From positions 12,537,901 through 12,601,900 of the forward strand of contig JAWZYU010000013.1 in the NCBI GenBank assembly GCA_038380435.1: a stretch of DNA of 64,000 bases, written 5' to 3'. Every line of letters begins with the position of its first letter. The stretch's first letter is position 1. The notes beneath the pieces are model-generated. The model did no database searches, was not told the origin of the DNA, and saw only the letters and a program-made list of their open reading frames with translations. Positions 14,465 through 28,225 of this stretch are shown here, in pieces. Both the position numbers and the translations under genes were made by a program. Source of the stretch: Ryuthela nishihirai. Taxonomy: Eukaryota; Arthropoda; Arachnida; Araneae; Heptathelidae.

Positions 14465-17108
14465 TTAGTAGGAAGAGCACCTGACATGTTTTCAGGATTG
14501 GGATAGATTAGTAGGAAGAGCACCTTACATGCTTTTAGTATTGGGATAGATTAGTAGGAAGAGCACCTGGCATTTTTTTTAGGATTGGGATAGATTAGTA
14601 GGAAGAGCACCTGACATGCTTTTAGGATTGGGATAGATTAGTAGGAAGAGCACCTGGCATTTTTTTTAGGATTGGGATAGATTAGTAGGAAGAGCAACCT
14701 GACATGTTTTCAGGATTGGGATAGATTAGTAGGAAGAGCACCTCAGATGCTTTTAGGATTAGGATAGATTAGTAGGAAGAGCACCTGGCATGTTCTTTGG
14801 GATTGGGATAGATTGGTAGAAAGAGCACCTGACATGTTTTTTAGGATTGGGATAGATTAGTAGGAAGAGCACCTGACATGTTTTCAGGATTGGGATAGAT
14901 TAGTAGGAAGAGCACCTCACATGCCTTTAGGATTGGGATAGATTAGTAGGAAGAGCACCTGGCATTTTTTTTAGGATTGGGATAGATTAGTAGGAAGAGC
15001 AACCTGACATGTTTTCAGGATTGGGATAGATTAGTAGGAAGAGCACCTCAGATGCTTTTAGGATTAGGATAGATTAGTAGGAAGAGCACCTGACATGCTT
15101 TTAGGATTGAGATAGATTAGTAGGAAGAGCACCTGACATGTTTTCAGAATTGGGATAGATTAGTAGGAAGAGCACCTGACATGCTTTTAGGATTGGTATA
15201 GATTAGTAGGAAGAGCACCTGGCATGTTTTTTAGGATTTGGATAGATTAGTAGGAAGAGCACATCACATGCTTTTAGGATTTGGATAGATTAGTAGGAAG
15301 AGCACCTCACATGCTTTTAGGATTGAGATAGATTAGTAGGAAGAGCACCTTACATGTTTTTTAGGATTAGGATAGATTAGTAGGAAGAGCACATCACATG
15401 CTTTTAGGATTGGGATAGATTAGTAGGAAGAGCACCTCAGATGCTTTTAGGATTGGGATAGATTAGTAGGAAGAGCACCTGACATGTTTTCAGGATTGGG
15501 ATAGATTAGTATGAAGAGCACCTGACATGCTTTTAGTATTGGGATAGATTACTAGGAAGAGCACCTGGCATGTTTTTTAGGATTCGGATAGATTAGTAGG
15601 AAGAGCACATCACATGCTTTTAGTATTGCGATAGATTAGTAGGAAGAGCACCTGGCATGTTTTTTAGGATTGGGATAGATTAGTAGGAAGAGCACCTCAG
15701 ATGGTTTTAGGATTGGGATAGATTAGTAGGAAGAGCACCTGACATGTTTTCAGGATTGGGATAGATTAGTAGGAAGAGCACCTGACATGCTTTTAGTATT
15801 GGGATAGATTAGTAGGAAGAGCACCTGGCATGTTTTTTAGGATTGGGATAGATTAGTAGGAAGAGCACCTGACATGTTTTCAGGATTGGGATAGATTAGT
15901 AGGAAGAGCACCTCAGATGCTTTTAGGATTGGGATAGATTAGTAGGAAAAGCACCTGACATGTTTTTTAGGATTGGGATAGATTAGTAGGAAGAGCACCT
16001 GACATGTTTTCAGAATTGGGATAGATTAGTAGGAAGAGCACCTGACATGCTTTTAGAATTGGGATAGATTAGTAGGAAGAGCACCTGACATGCTTTTAAT
16101 ATTGGGATAGATTAGTAGGAAGAGCACCTGGCATGTTTTTTAGGATTGAGATAGATTAGTAGGAAGAGCACCTGACATGTTTTCAGGATTGGGATAGATT
16201 AGTAGGAAGAGCACCTCACATGTTTTCAGGATTGGGATAGATTAGTAGGAAGAGCACCTGACATGCTTTTAGTATTGGGATAGATTAGTAGGAAGAGCAC
16301 CTGGCATGTTTTTTAGAATTGGGATAGATTAGTAGGAAGAGCACCTGACATGTTTTTTAGGATTGGGATAGATTAGTAGGAAGAGCACCTCAGATGCTTT
16401 TAGGATTGGGATAGATTAGTAGGAAGAGCACCTCAGATGCTTTTAGGATTGGGATAGATTATTAGGAAGAGCACCTGACATGTTTTCAGGATTGGGATAG
16501 ATTAGTAGGAAGAGCACCTGGCATGTTTTTTAGGATTGGGATAGATTAGTAGGAAGAGCACCTGACATGTTTTCAGGATTGGGATAGATTAGTAGGAAGA
16601 GCACCTCACATGCTTTTAGGATTGGGATAGATTAGTAGGAAGAGCACCTGACATGTTTTTTAGGATTGGGATAGATTAGTAGGAAGAGCACCTGACATGT
16701 TTTTTAGGATTGGGATAGATTAGTAGGAAGAGCACCTCAGATGCTTTTAGGATTGGGATAGATTAGTAGGAAGAGCACCTGACATGTTTTCAGGATTGGG
16801 ATAGATTAGTAGGAAGAGCACCTGACATGTTTTCAGGATTGGGATAGATTAGTAGGAAGAGCACCTCAGATGCTTTTAGGATTGTGATAGATTAGTAGGA
16901 AGAGCACCTGACATGTTTTTTAGGATTGGGATAGATTAGTAGGAAGAGCACCTGACATGTTTTCAGAATTGGGATAGATTAGTAGGAAGAGCACCTGACA
17001 TGCTTTTAGGATTGGGATAGATTAGTAGGAAGAGCACCTGACATGCTTTTAGTATTGGGATAGATTAGTAGGAAGAGCACCTGGCATGTTTTTTAGGATT
17101 GGGATAGA
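14465..17108 (+). repeat. Satellite block copy 2 of the 2,644-bp tandem duplication
   Basis: This is a near-identical copy of the preceding 2,644 bp, with private variants shared one for one, so a recent block duplication is likely. Similarity runs some 60 bp past the nominal end before the sequence diverges near 17,170. The duplication could also be an assembly artefact of a collapsed or expanded array. Confidence 0.85.
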
Positions 17109-18308
17109 TTAGTAGGAAGAGCACCTGACATGTTTTCAGGATTGGGATAGATTAGTAGGAAGAGCACCTCAGATGCTTTTAGGATTGGGATAGATTAGTA
17201 GGAAAAGCACCTGACATGTTTTTTAGGATTGGGATAGATTAGTAGGAAGAGCACCTGACATGTTTTCAGAATTGGGATAGATTAGTAGGAAGAGCACCTG
17301 ACATGCTTTTAGAATTGGGATAGATTAGTAGGAAGAGCACCTGACATGCTTTTAATATTGGGATAGATTAGTAGGAAGAGCACCTGGCATGTTTTTTAGG
17401 ATTGAGATAGATTAGTAGGAAGAGCACCTGACATGTTTTCAGGATTGGGATAGATTAGTAGGAAGAGCACCTCACATGTTTTCAGGATTGGGATAGATTA
17501 GTAGGAAGAGCACCTGACATGCTTTTAGTATTGGGATAGATTAGTAGGAAGAGCACCTGGCATGTTTTTTAGAATTGGGATAGATTAGTAGGAAGAGCAC
17601 CTGACATGTTTTTTAGGATTGGGATAGATTAGTAGGAAGAGCACCTCAGATGCTTTTAGGATTGGGATAGATTAGTAGGAAGAGCACCTCAGATGCTTTT
17701 AGGATTGGGATAGATTAGTAGGAAGAGCACCTGACATGTTTTCAGGATTGGGATAGATTAGTAGGAAGAGCACCTGGCATGTTTTTTAGGATTGGGATAG
17801 ATTAGTAGGAAGAGCACCTGACATGTTTTCAGGATTGGGATAGATTAGTAGGAAGAGCACCTCACATGCTTTTAGGATTGGGATAGATTAGTAGGAAGAG
17901 CACCTGACATGTTTTTTAGGATTGGGATAGATTAGTAGGAAGAGCACCTGACATGTTTTTTAGGATTGGGATAGATTAGTAGGAAGAGCACCTCAGATGC
18001 TTTTAGGATTGGGATAGATTAGTAGGAAGAGCACCTGACATGTTTTCAGGATTGGGATAGATTAGTAGGAAGAGCACCTGACATGTTTTCAGGATTGGGA
18101 TAGATTAGTAGGAAGAGCACCTCAGATGCTTTTAGGATTGTGATAGATTAGTAGGAAGAGCACCTGACATGTTTTTTAGGATTGGGATAGATTAGTAGGA
18201 AGAGCACCTGACATGTTTTCAGAATTGGGATAGATTAGTAGGAAGAGCACCTGACATGCTTTTAGGATTGGGATAGATTAGTAGGAAGAGCACCTGACAT
18301 GCTTTTAG
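17100..18308 (+). repeat. Third, partial copy of the block (shift 1,256 bp)
   Basis: Variants in 15,844-17,052 recur 1,256 bp downstream. GGAAAAGCAC is at 15,945 and 17,201, and CTCAGATGC followed by ATTGTGATAG is at 16,865 and 18,121. The copies separate near 18,309 (AGGA against AGTA). About 29 monomers moved as one unit. Confidence 0.8.
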
Positions 18309-21300
18309 GATTGGGATAGATTAGTAGGAAGAGCACCTGACATGCTTTTAATATTGGGATAGATTAGTAGGAAGAGCACCTGGCATGTTTTTTAGGATTG
18401 AGATAGATTAGTAGGAAGAGCACCTGACATGTTTTCAGGATTGGGATAGATTAGTATAAAGAGCACCTCATATGCTTTTAGGATTGGGATAGATTAGTAG
18501 GAAGAGCACCTGACATGCTTTTAGTATTGGGATAGATTAGTAGGAAGAGCACCTGGCATGTTTTTTAGGATTGAGATAGATTAGTAGGAAGAGCACCTGA
18601 CATGTTTTCAGGATTGGGATAGATTAGTAGGAAGAGCACCTGACATGTTTTTTAGTATTGGGATAGATTAGTAGGAAGAGCACCTGGCATGTTTTTTAGA
18701 ATTGAGATAGATTAGTAGGAAGAGCACCTGACATGTTTTCAGGATTGGGATAGATTAGTAGGAAGAGCACCTGGCATGTTTTTTAGGATTGGGATAGATT
18801 AGTAGGAAGAGCACCTGGCATGTTTTTTAGGATTGGGATAGTTTAGTAGGAAGAGCACCTCAGATGCTTTTAGGATTGGGATAGATTAGTAGGAAGAGCA
18901 CCTGACATGTTTTCAGGATTGGGATAGATTAGTAGGAAGAGCACCTCACATGCTTTTAGGATTGGGATAGATTAGTAGGATGAGCACCTGACATGTTTTC
19001 AGGATTGCGATAGATTAGTAGGAAGAGCAGCTGGCATGTTTTTTAGGATTGGGATAGATTAGTAGGAAGGGCACCTGACATGTTTTTAGGATTGCGATAG
19101 TTTAGTAGGAATAGCACCTCACACGCTTTTAGGATTGGGATAGATTAGTAGGAAGAGCACCTGACATGTTTTCAGGATTGGGATAGATTAGTAGGAAGAG
19201 CACCTGGCATGTTTTTTATGATTGGGATAGATTAGTAGGAAGAGCACCTGACATGCTTTTAGGATTGCGATAGTTTAGTAGGAATAGCACCTCACATGCT
19301 TTTAGGATTGGGATAGATTAGTAGGAGGAGCACCTGACATGTTTTCAGGATTGGGATAGTTTAGTAGGAAGAGCACCTGACATGCTTTTAGTATTGGGAT
19401 AGATTAGTAGGAAGAGCACCTGGCATGTTTTTTAGGATTGGGATAGATTAGTAAGAAGAGCACCTCACATGCTTTTAGGATTGGGATAGATTAGTAGGAA
19501 GAGCACCTGACATGTTTTCAGGATTGCGATAGATTAGTAGGAAGAGCACCTGGCATGTTTTTTAGGATTGGTATAGATTAGTAGGAAGAGCACCTGACAT
19601 GTTTTTAGGATTGCGATAGTTTAGTAGGAATAGCACCTCACATGCTCTTAGGATTGTGATAGATTAATAGGAAGAGCACCTGACATGTTTTCAGGATTGG
19701 GATAGATTAGTAGGAAGAGCACCTCACATGCTTTTAGGATTGGGATAGGTTAGCAGGAAGAGCACCTCACATGTTTTTAGGATTTGAATACGTTAGTAGG
19801 AAGAGCACCTGACATGTTTTTTAGGATTGGGATAGATTAGTAGGAAGTGCACCTGACATGTTTTCAGGATTGGGATAGTTTAGTAGGAAGAGCACCTCAC
19901 ATGCGTTTAGGATTGGGATAGATTAGTAGGAAGAGCACCTGACATGTTTTCAGGATTGCGATAGATTAGTAGGAAGAGCACCTGGCATGTTTTTTAGGAT
20001 TGGGATAGATTAGTAGGAAGAGCACCTGACATGTTTTTAGGATTGCGATAGTTTAGTAGGAATAGCACCTCACATGCTTTTTGGATTTGGATAGATTAGT
20101 AGGAAGAGCACCTGACATGTTTTCAGGATTGGGATAGATTAGTAGGAAGAGCACCTTACATGCTTTTAGTATTGGGATAGATTAGTAGGAAGAGCACCTG
20201 GCATTTTTTTTAGGATTGGGATAGATTAGTAGGAAGAGCACCTGACATGCTTTTAGGATTGGGATAGATTAGTAGGAAGAGCACCTGGCATGTTTTTTAG
20301 GATTGAGATAGATTAGTAGGAAGAGCACCTGACATGCTTTTAGGATTGGGATAGATTAGTAAGAAGAGCACCTGACATGCTTTTAGGATTGGGATAGATT
20401 AGTAGAAAGAGCACCTGGCATGTTCTTTGGGATTGGGATAGATTGGTAGAAAGAGCACCTGACATGTTTTTTAGGATTGGGATAGATTAGTAGGAAGAGC
20501 ACCTGACATGTTTTCAGGATTGGGATAGTTTAGTAGGAAGAGCACCTCACATGCTTTTAGGATTGGGACAGATTAGTAGGAAGAGCACCTGACATGTTTT
20601 CAGGATTGCGATAGATTAGTAGGAAGAGCACCTGGCATGTTTTTTAGGATTGGGATAGATTAGTAGGAAGAGCACCTGACATGTTTTCATTATTGGGATA
20701 GATTAGTAGGAAGAGCACCTGACATGTTTTCATTATTGGGATAGATTAGTAGGAAGAGCACCTCACATGAATTTAGGATTGGGATAGATTAGTAGGAAGA
20801 GCACCTGGCATTTTTTTTAGGATTGGGATAGATTAGTAGGAAGAGCACCTGACATGTTTTCAGGATTGGGATAGATTAGTAGGAAGAGCACCTCACATGC
20901 CTTTAGAATTGGGATAGATTAGTAGGAAGAGCACCTGACATGTTTTTATGATTGGGATAGATTAGTAGGAAGAGCACCTGGCATGTTTTTTAGGATTGGG
21001 ATAGATTAGTAGGAAGAGCACCTGACATGCTTTTAGGATTGGGATAGATTAGTAGGAAGAGCACCTGGCATGTTTTTTAGGATTGAGATAGATTAGTAGG
21101 AAGAGCACCTGACATGCTTTTAGGATTGGGATAGATTAGTAGGAAGAGCACCTGACATGTTTTCAGGATTGCGATAGATTAGTAGGAAGAGCACCTGGCA
21201 TGTTTTTTAGGATTGGGATAGATTAGTAGGAAGAGCACCTGACATGTTTTCAGGATTGGGATAGATTAGTAGGAAGAGCACCTCACATGCCTTTAGGATT

Positions 21301-23219
21301 GGGATAGATTAGTAGGAAGAGCACCTGGCATTTTTTTTAGGATTGGGATAGATTAGTAGGAAGAGCAACCTGACATGTTTTCAGGATTGGGATAGATTAG
21401 TAGGAAGAGCACCTCAGATGCTTTTAGGATTAGGATAGATTAGTAGGAAGAGCACCTGACATGCTTTTAGGATTGAGATAGATTAGTAGGAAGAGCACCT
21501 GACATGTTTTCAGAATTGGGATAGATTAGTAGGAAGAGCACCTGGCATGTTTTTTAGGATTTGGATAGATTAGTAGGAAGAGCACATCACATGCTTTTAG
21601 GATTTGGATAGATTAGTAGGAAGAGCACATCACATGCTTTTAGGATTTGGATAGATTAGTAGGAAGAGCACCTCACATACTTTTAGGATTGAGATAGATT
21701 AGTAGGAAGAGCACCTTACATGTTTTTTAGGATTAGGATAGATTAGTAGGAAGAGCACATCACATGCTTTTAGGATTGGGATAGATTAGTAGGAAGAGCA
21801 CCTCAGATGCTTTTAGGATTGGGATAGATTAGTAGGAAGAGCACCTGACATGTTTTCAGGATTGGGATAGATTAGTATGAAGAGCACCTGACATGCTTTT
21901 AGTATTGGGATAGATTACTAGGAAGAGCACCTGGCATGTTTTTTAGGATTCGGATAGATTAGTAGGAAGAGCACATCACATGCTTTTAGTATTGGGATAG
22001 ATTAGTAGGAAGAGCACCTGGCATGTTTTTTAGGATTGGAATAGATTAGTAGGAAGAGCACCTCAGATGGTTTTAGGATTGGGATAGATTAGTACGAAGA
22101 GCACCTGACATGTTTTCAGGATTGGGATAGATTAGTAGGAAGAGCACCTGACATGCTTTTAGTATTGGGATAGATTAGTAGGAAGAGCACCTGGCATGTT
22201 TTTTAGGATTGGGATAGATTAGTAGGAAGAGCACCTGACATGTTTTCAGGATTGGGATAGATTAGTAGGAAGAGCACCTCAGATGCTTTTAGGATTGGGA
22301 TAGATTAGTAGGAAAAGCACCTGACATGTTTTTTAGGATTGGGATAGATTAGTAGGAAGAGCACCTGACATGTTTTCAGAATTGGGATAGATTAGTAGGA
22401 AGAGCACCTGACATGCTTTTAGAATTGGGATAGATTAGTAGGAAGAGCACCTGACATGCTTTTAATATTGGGATAGATTAGTAGGAAGAGCACCTGGCAT
22501 GTTTTTTAGGATTGAGATAGATTAGTAGGAAGAGCACCTGACATGTTTTCAGGATTGGGATAGATTAGTAGGAAGAGCACCTCAGATGCTTTTAGGATTG
22601 GGATAGATTAGTAGGAAGAGCACCTCAGATGCTTTTAGGATTGGGATAGATTAGTAGGAAGAGCACCTGACATGTTTTCAGGATTGGGATAGATTAGTAG
22701 GAAGAGCACCTGGCATGTTTTTTAGGATTGGGATAGGTTAGTAGGAAGAGCACCTGACATGTTTTCAGGATTGGGATAGATTAGTAGGAAGAGCACCTCA
22801 CATGCCTTTAGGATTGGGATAGATTAGTAGGAAGAGCACCTGACATGTTTTTTAGGATTGGGATAGATTAGTAGGAAGAGCACCTCAGATGCTTTTAGGA
22901 TTGGGATAGATTAGTAGGAAGAGCACCTGACATGTTTTCAGGATTGGGATAGATTAGTAGGAAGAGCACCTGACATGTTTTCAGGATTGGGATAGATTAG
23001 TAGGAAGAGCACCTCAGATGCTTTTAGGATTGTGATAGATTAGTAGGAAGAGCACCTGACATGTTTTTTAGGATTGGGATAGATTAGTAGGAAGAGCACC
23101 TGACATGTTTTCAGAATTGGGATAGATTAGTAGGAAGAGCACCTGACATGCTTTTAGGATTGGGATAGATTAGTAGGAAGAGCACCTGACATGCTTTTAG
23201 GATTGGGATAGATTAGTAG

Positions 23220-24024
23220 GAAGAGCACCTGACATGCTTTTAATATTGGGATAGATTAGTAGGAAGAGCACCTGGCATGTTTTTTAGGATTGAGATAGAT
23301 TAGTAGGAAGAGCACCTGACATGTTTTCAGGATTGGGATAGATTAGTATAAAGAGCACCTCATATGCTTTTAGGATTGGGATAGATTAGTAGGAAGAGCA
23401 CCTGACATGCTTTTAGTATTGGGATAGATTAGTAGGAAGAGCACCTGGCATGTTTTTTAGGATTGAGATAGATTAGTAGGAAGAGCACCTGACATGTTTT
23501 CAGGATTGGGATAGATTAGTAGGAAGAGCACCTGACATGTTTTTTAGTATTGGGATAGATTAGTAGGAAGAGCACCTGGCATGTTTTTTAGAATTGAGAT
23601 AGATTAGTAGGAAGAGCACCTGACATGTTTTCAGGATTGGGATAGATTAGTAGGAAGAGCACCTGGCATGTTTTTTAGGATTGGGATAGATTAGTAGGAA
23701 GAGCACCTCACATGCTTTTAGGATTGGGATAGATTAGTAGGAAGAGCACCTGACATGTTTTCAGGATTGGGATAGATTAGTAGGAAGAGCACCTGGCATG
23801 CTTTTAGTATTGGGATAGTTAAGTAGGAAGAGCACCTGGCATGTTTTTAGGATTGGTATAGGTTAGAAGGAAGAGCACCTAACATGATTTTAGTATTGGG
23901 ATAGTTTATTAAGAAGAGCACCGACATTTTTTTAGGATTGGGATAAGTTATTAGGAAGAGCACCTGACATGCTTTTAGTATTGGGATAGGTTATTAGGAA
24001 GAGCACCTGACATGCTTTTAGGAT
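23220..24024 (+). repeat. Internal copy of the array's right border
   Basis: This segment matches about 29,570-30,387 at a constant shift of 6,363 bp. It includes the degenerate border monomers (GCACCGACAT at 23,918/30,281, GGTTAGAAGG, TTATTAAGAAG) and the GTATAAAGAGC variant at 23,346/29,709. Degenerate monomers normally mark the edge of an array, so finding them 6 kb inside means the edge itself was copied together with array units. Confidence 0.85.
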
Positions 24025-24036
24025 TAACTTTTAGGA
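24012..24036 (+). other. Rearrangement junction inside the array
   Basis: After CATGCTTTTAGGATT the next monomer is lost. The sequence runs AACTTTTAGGATTGGG, leaving a truncated unit of about ten bases. The duplicated border segment ends here and regular monomers restart, so this is the breakpoint of the border duplication. Confidence 0.7.
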
Positions 24037-24475
24037 TTGGGATAGATTAGTAGGAAGAGCACCTGATATGCTTTTAGTATTGGGATAGATTAGTAGGAAG
24101 AGCACCTGCATGTTTTTTAGGATTCGGATAGATTAGTAGGAAGAGCACATCACATGCTTTTAGTATTGGGATAGATTAGTAGGAAGAGCACCTGGCATGT
24201 TTTTAGGATTGGGATAGATTAGTAGGAAGAGCACCTCAGATGCTTTTAGGATTGGGATAGATTAGTAGGAAGAGCACCTGACATGTTTTCAGGATTGGGA
24301 TAGATTAGTAGGAAGAGCACCTGGCATGTTTTTTAGGATTGGGATAGATTAGTAGGAATAGCACCTGACATGCTTTTAGGATTGGGATAGATTAGTAGGA
24401 AGAGCACCTGACATGCTTTTAATATTGGGATAGATTAGTAGGAAGAGCACCTGGCATGTTTTTTAGGATTGAGAT

Positions 24476-26333
24476 AGATTAGTAGGAAGAGCACCTGACA
24501 TGTTTTCAGGATTGGGAGAGATTAGTAGGAAGAGCACCTCACATGTTTTCAGGATTGGGATAGATTAGTAGGAAGAGCACCTGACATGCTTTTAGTATTG
24601 GGATAGATTAGTAGGAAGAGCACCTGGCATGTTTTTTAGAATTGGGATAGATTAGTAGGAAGAGCACCTGACATGTTTTCAGGATTCGGATAGATTAGTA
24701 GGAAGAGCACCTCACATGCTTTTAGGATTGGGATAGATTAGTAGGAAGAGCACCTGACATGTTTTTTAGGATTGGGATAGATTAGTAGGAAGAGCACCTG
24801 ACATGTTTTTTAGGATTGATATAGATTAGTAGGAAGAGCACCTCAGATGCTTTTAGGATTGGGATAGATTAGTAGGAAGAGCACCTGACATGTTTTCAGG
24901 ATTGGGATAGATTAGTAGGAAGAGCACCTGACATGTTTTTTAGGATTGGGATAGATTAGTAGGAAGAGCACCTGACATGTTTTCAGAATTGGGATAGATT
25001 AGTAGGAAGAGCACCTGACATGCTTTTAGGATTGGGATAGATTAGTAGGAAGAGCACCTGACATGCTTTTAGGATTGGGATAGATTAGTAGGAAGAGCAC
25101 TTGACATGCTTTTAATATTGGATTAGATTAGTAGGAAGAGCACCTGGCATGTTTTTTAGGATTGAGATAGATTAGTAGGAAGAGCACCTGACATGTTTTC
25201 AGGATTGGGATAGATTTGTATAAAGAGCACCTCACATGCTTTTAGGATTGGGATAGATTAGTAGGAAGAGCACCTGACATGCTTTTAGTATTGGGATAGA
25301 TTAGTAGGAAGAGCACCTGACATGTTTTCAGGATTGGAATAGATTAGTAGGAAGAGCACCTGACATTCTTTTAGTATTGGGATAGATTAGTAGGAAGAGC
25401 ACCTGACATGCTTTTAGTATTGGGATAGATTAGTAGGATGAGCACCTCAGATGCTTTTAGGATTGGGATAGATTAGTAGGAAGAGCACCTGACATGTTTT
25501 CAGGATTGGGATAGATTAGTAGGTAGAGCACCTCACATGCCTTTAGAATTGGGATAGATTAGTAGGAAGAGACCTGACATGTTTTTAGGATTGGGATAGA
25601 TTAGTAGGAAGAGCACCTGGCATGTTTTTTAGGATTGGGATAGATTAGTAGGAAGAGCACCTGACATGCTTTTAGGATTGGGATAGATTAGTAGGAAGAG
25701 CACCTGACATGCTTTTAGTATTGGGATAGATTAGTAGGAAGAGCACCTGGCATGTTTTTTAGGATTGGGATAGTTTAGTAGGAAGAGCACCTCAGATGCT
25801 TTTAGGATTGGGATAGATTAGTAGGAAGAGCACCTGACATGTTTTCAGGATTGGGATAGATTAGTAGGAAGAGCACCTGACATGCTTTTAGTATTGGGAT
25901 AAATTAGTAGGAAGAGCACCTGGCTTGTTTTTTAGGATTGGGATAGATTAGTAGGAAGAGCACCTGTCATGTTTTCAGGATTGGGATAGATTAGTAGGAA
26001 GAGCACCTCAGATGCTTTTAGGATTGGGATAGATTAGTAGGAAGAGCACCTGACATGTTTTTTAGGATTGGGATAGATTAGTAGGAAGAGCACCTCAGAT
26101 GATTTTAGGATTGGGATAGATTAGTAGGAAGAGCACCTGACATGTTTTCAGGATTGGAATAGATTAGTAGGAAGAGCACCTGACATGCTTTTAGTATTGG
26201 GATAGATTAGTAGGAAGAGCACCTGACATGTTTTCAGGATTGGAATAGATTAGTAGGAAGAGCACCTGACATTCTTTTAGTATTGGGATAGATTAGTAGG
26301 AAGAGCACCTGGCATGTTTTTTAGGATTGGGAT
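24476..26333 (+). repeat. Satellite block copy 1 of a 1,858-bp tandem duplication
   Basis: Rare variants recur at exactly +1,858 bp: ATTGGGAGAG at 24,511/26,369, GATTGATAT at 24,814/26,672, and GATTAGATTA at 25,121/26,979. The copies differ just upstream (GAGATAG against GGGATAG), which sets the left boundary to within one monomer. Confidence 0.85.
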
Positions 26334-28225
26334 AGATTAGTAGGAAGAGCACCTGACATGTTTTCAGGATTGGGAGAGATTAGTAGGAAGAGCACCTCAC
26401 ATGTTTTCAGGATTGGGATAGATTAGTAGGAAGAGCACCTGACATGCTTTTAGTATTGGGATAGATTAGTAGGAAGAGCACCTGGCATGTTTTTTAGAAT
26501 TGGGATAGATTAGTAGGAAGAGCACCTGACATGTTTTCAGGATTCGGATAGATTAGTAGGAAGAGCACCTCACATGCTTTTAGGATTGGGATAGATTAGT
26601 AGGAAGAGCACCTGACATGTTTTTTAGGATTGGGATAGATTAGTAGGAAGAGCACCTGACATGTTTTTTAGGATTGATATAGATTAGTAGGAAGAGCACC
26701 TCAGATGCTTTTAGGATTGGGATAGATTAGTAGGAAGAGCACCTGACATGTTTTCAGGATTGGGATAGATTAGTAGGAAGAGCACCTGACATGTTTTTTA
26801 GGATTGGGATAGATTAGTAGGAAGAGCACCTGACATGTTTTCAGAATTGGGATAGATTAGTAGGAAGAGCACCTGACATGCTTTTAGGATTGGGATAGAT
26901 TAGTAGGAAGAGCACCTGACATGCTTTTAGGATTGGGATAGATTAGTAGGAAGAGCACTTGACATGCTTTTAATATTGGATTAGATTAGTAGGAAGAGCA
27001 CCTGGCATGTTTTTTAGGATTGAGATAGATTAGTAGGAAGAGCACCTGACATGTTTTCAGGATTGGGATAGATTTGTATAAAGAGCACCTCACATGCTTT
27101 TAGGATTGGGATAGATTAGTAGGAAGAGCACCTGACATGCTTTTAGTATTGGGATAGATTAGTAGGAAGAGCACCTGACATGTTTTCAGGATTGGAATAG
27201 ATTAGTAGGAAGAGCACCTGACATTCTTTTAGTATTGGGATAGATTAGTAGGAAGAGCACCTGACATGCTTTTAGTATTGGGATAGATTAGTAGGATGAG
27301 CACCTCAGATGCTTTTAGGATTGGGATAGATTAGTAGGAAGAGCACCTGACATGTTTTCAGGATTGGGATAGATTAGTAGGTAGAGCACCTCACATGCCT
27401 TTAGAATTGGGATAGATTAGTAGGAAGAGACCTGACATGTTTTTAGGATTGGGATAGATTAGTAGGAAGAGCACCTGGCATGTTTTTTAGGATTGGGATA
27501 GATTAGTAGGAAGAGCACCTGACATGCTTTTAGGATTGGGATAGATTAGTAGGAAGAGCACCTGACATGCTTTTAGTATTGGGATAGATTAGTAGGAAGA
27601 GCACCTGGCATGTTTTTTAGGATTGGGATAGTTTAGTAGGAAGAGCACCTCAGATGCTTTTAGGATTGGGATAGATTAGTAGGAAGAGCACCTGACATGT
27701 TTTCAGGATTGGGATAGATTAGTAGGAAGAGCACCTGACATGCTTTTAGTATTGGGATAAATTAGTAGGAAGAGCACCTGGCTTGTTTTTTAGGATTGGG
27801 ATAGATTAGTAGGAAGAGCACCTGTCATGTTTTCAGGATTGGGATAGATTAGTAGGAAGAGCACCTCAGATGCTTTTAGGATTGGGATAGATTAGTAGGA
27901 AGAGCACCTGACATGTTTTTTAGGATTGGGATAGATTAGTAGGAAGAGCACCTCAGATGATTTTAGGATTGGGATAGATTAGTAGGAAGAGCACCTGACA
28001 TGTTTTCAGGATTGGAATAGATTAGTAGGAAGAGCACCTGACATGCTTTTAGTATTGGGATAGATTAGTAGGAAGAGCACCTGACATGTTTTCAGGATTG
28101 GAATAGATTAGTAGGAAGAGCACCTGACATTCTTTTAGTATTGGGATAGATTAGTAGGAAGAGCACCTGGCATGTTTTTTAGGATTGGGATAGATTAGTA
28201 GGAAGAGCACCTGACATGTTTTCAG
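26334..28225 (+). repeat. Satellite block copy 2 of the 1,858-bp tandem duplication
   Basis: This is the second copy of the 24.5-26.3 kb block, sharing its private variants. It diverges near 28,230, where the first copy has GGGAGAG and this one has GGGATAG. The length again corresponds to a whole number of monomers (about 43). Confidence 0.85.
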
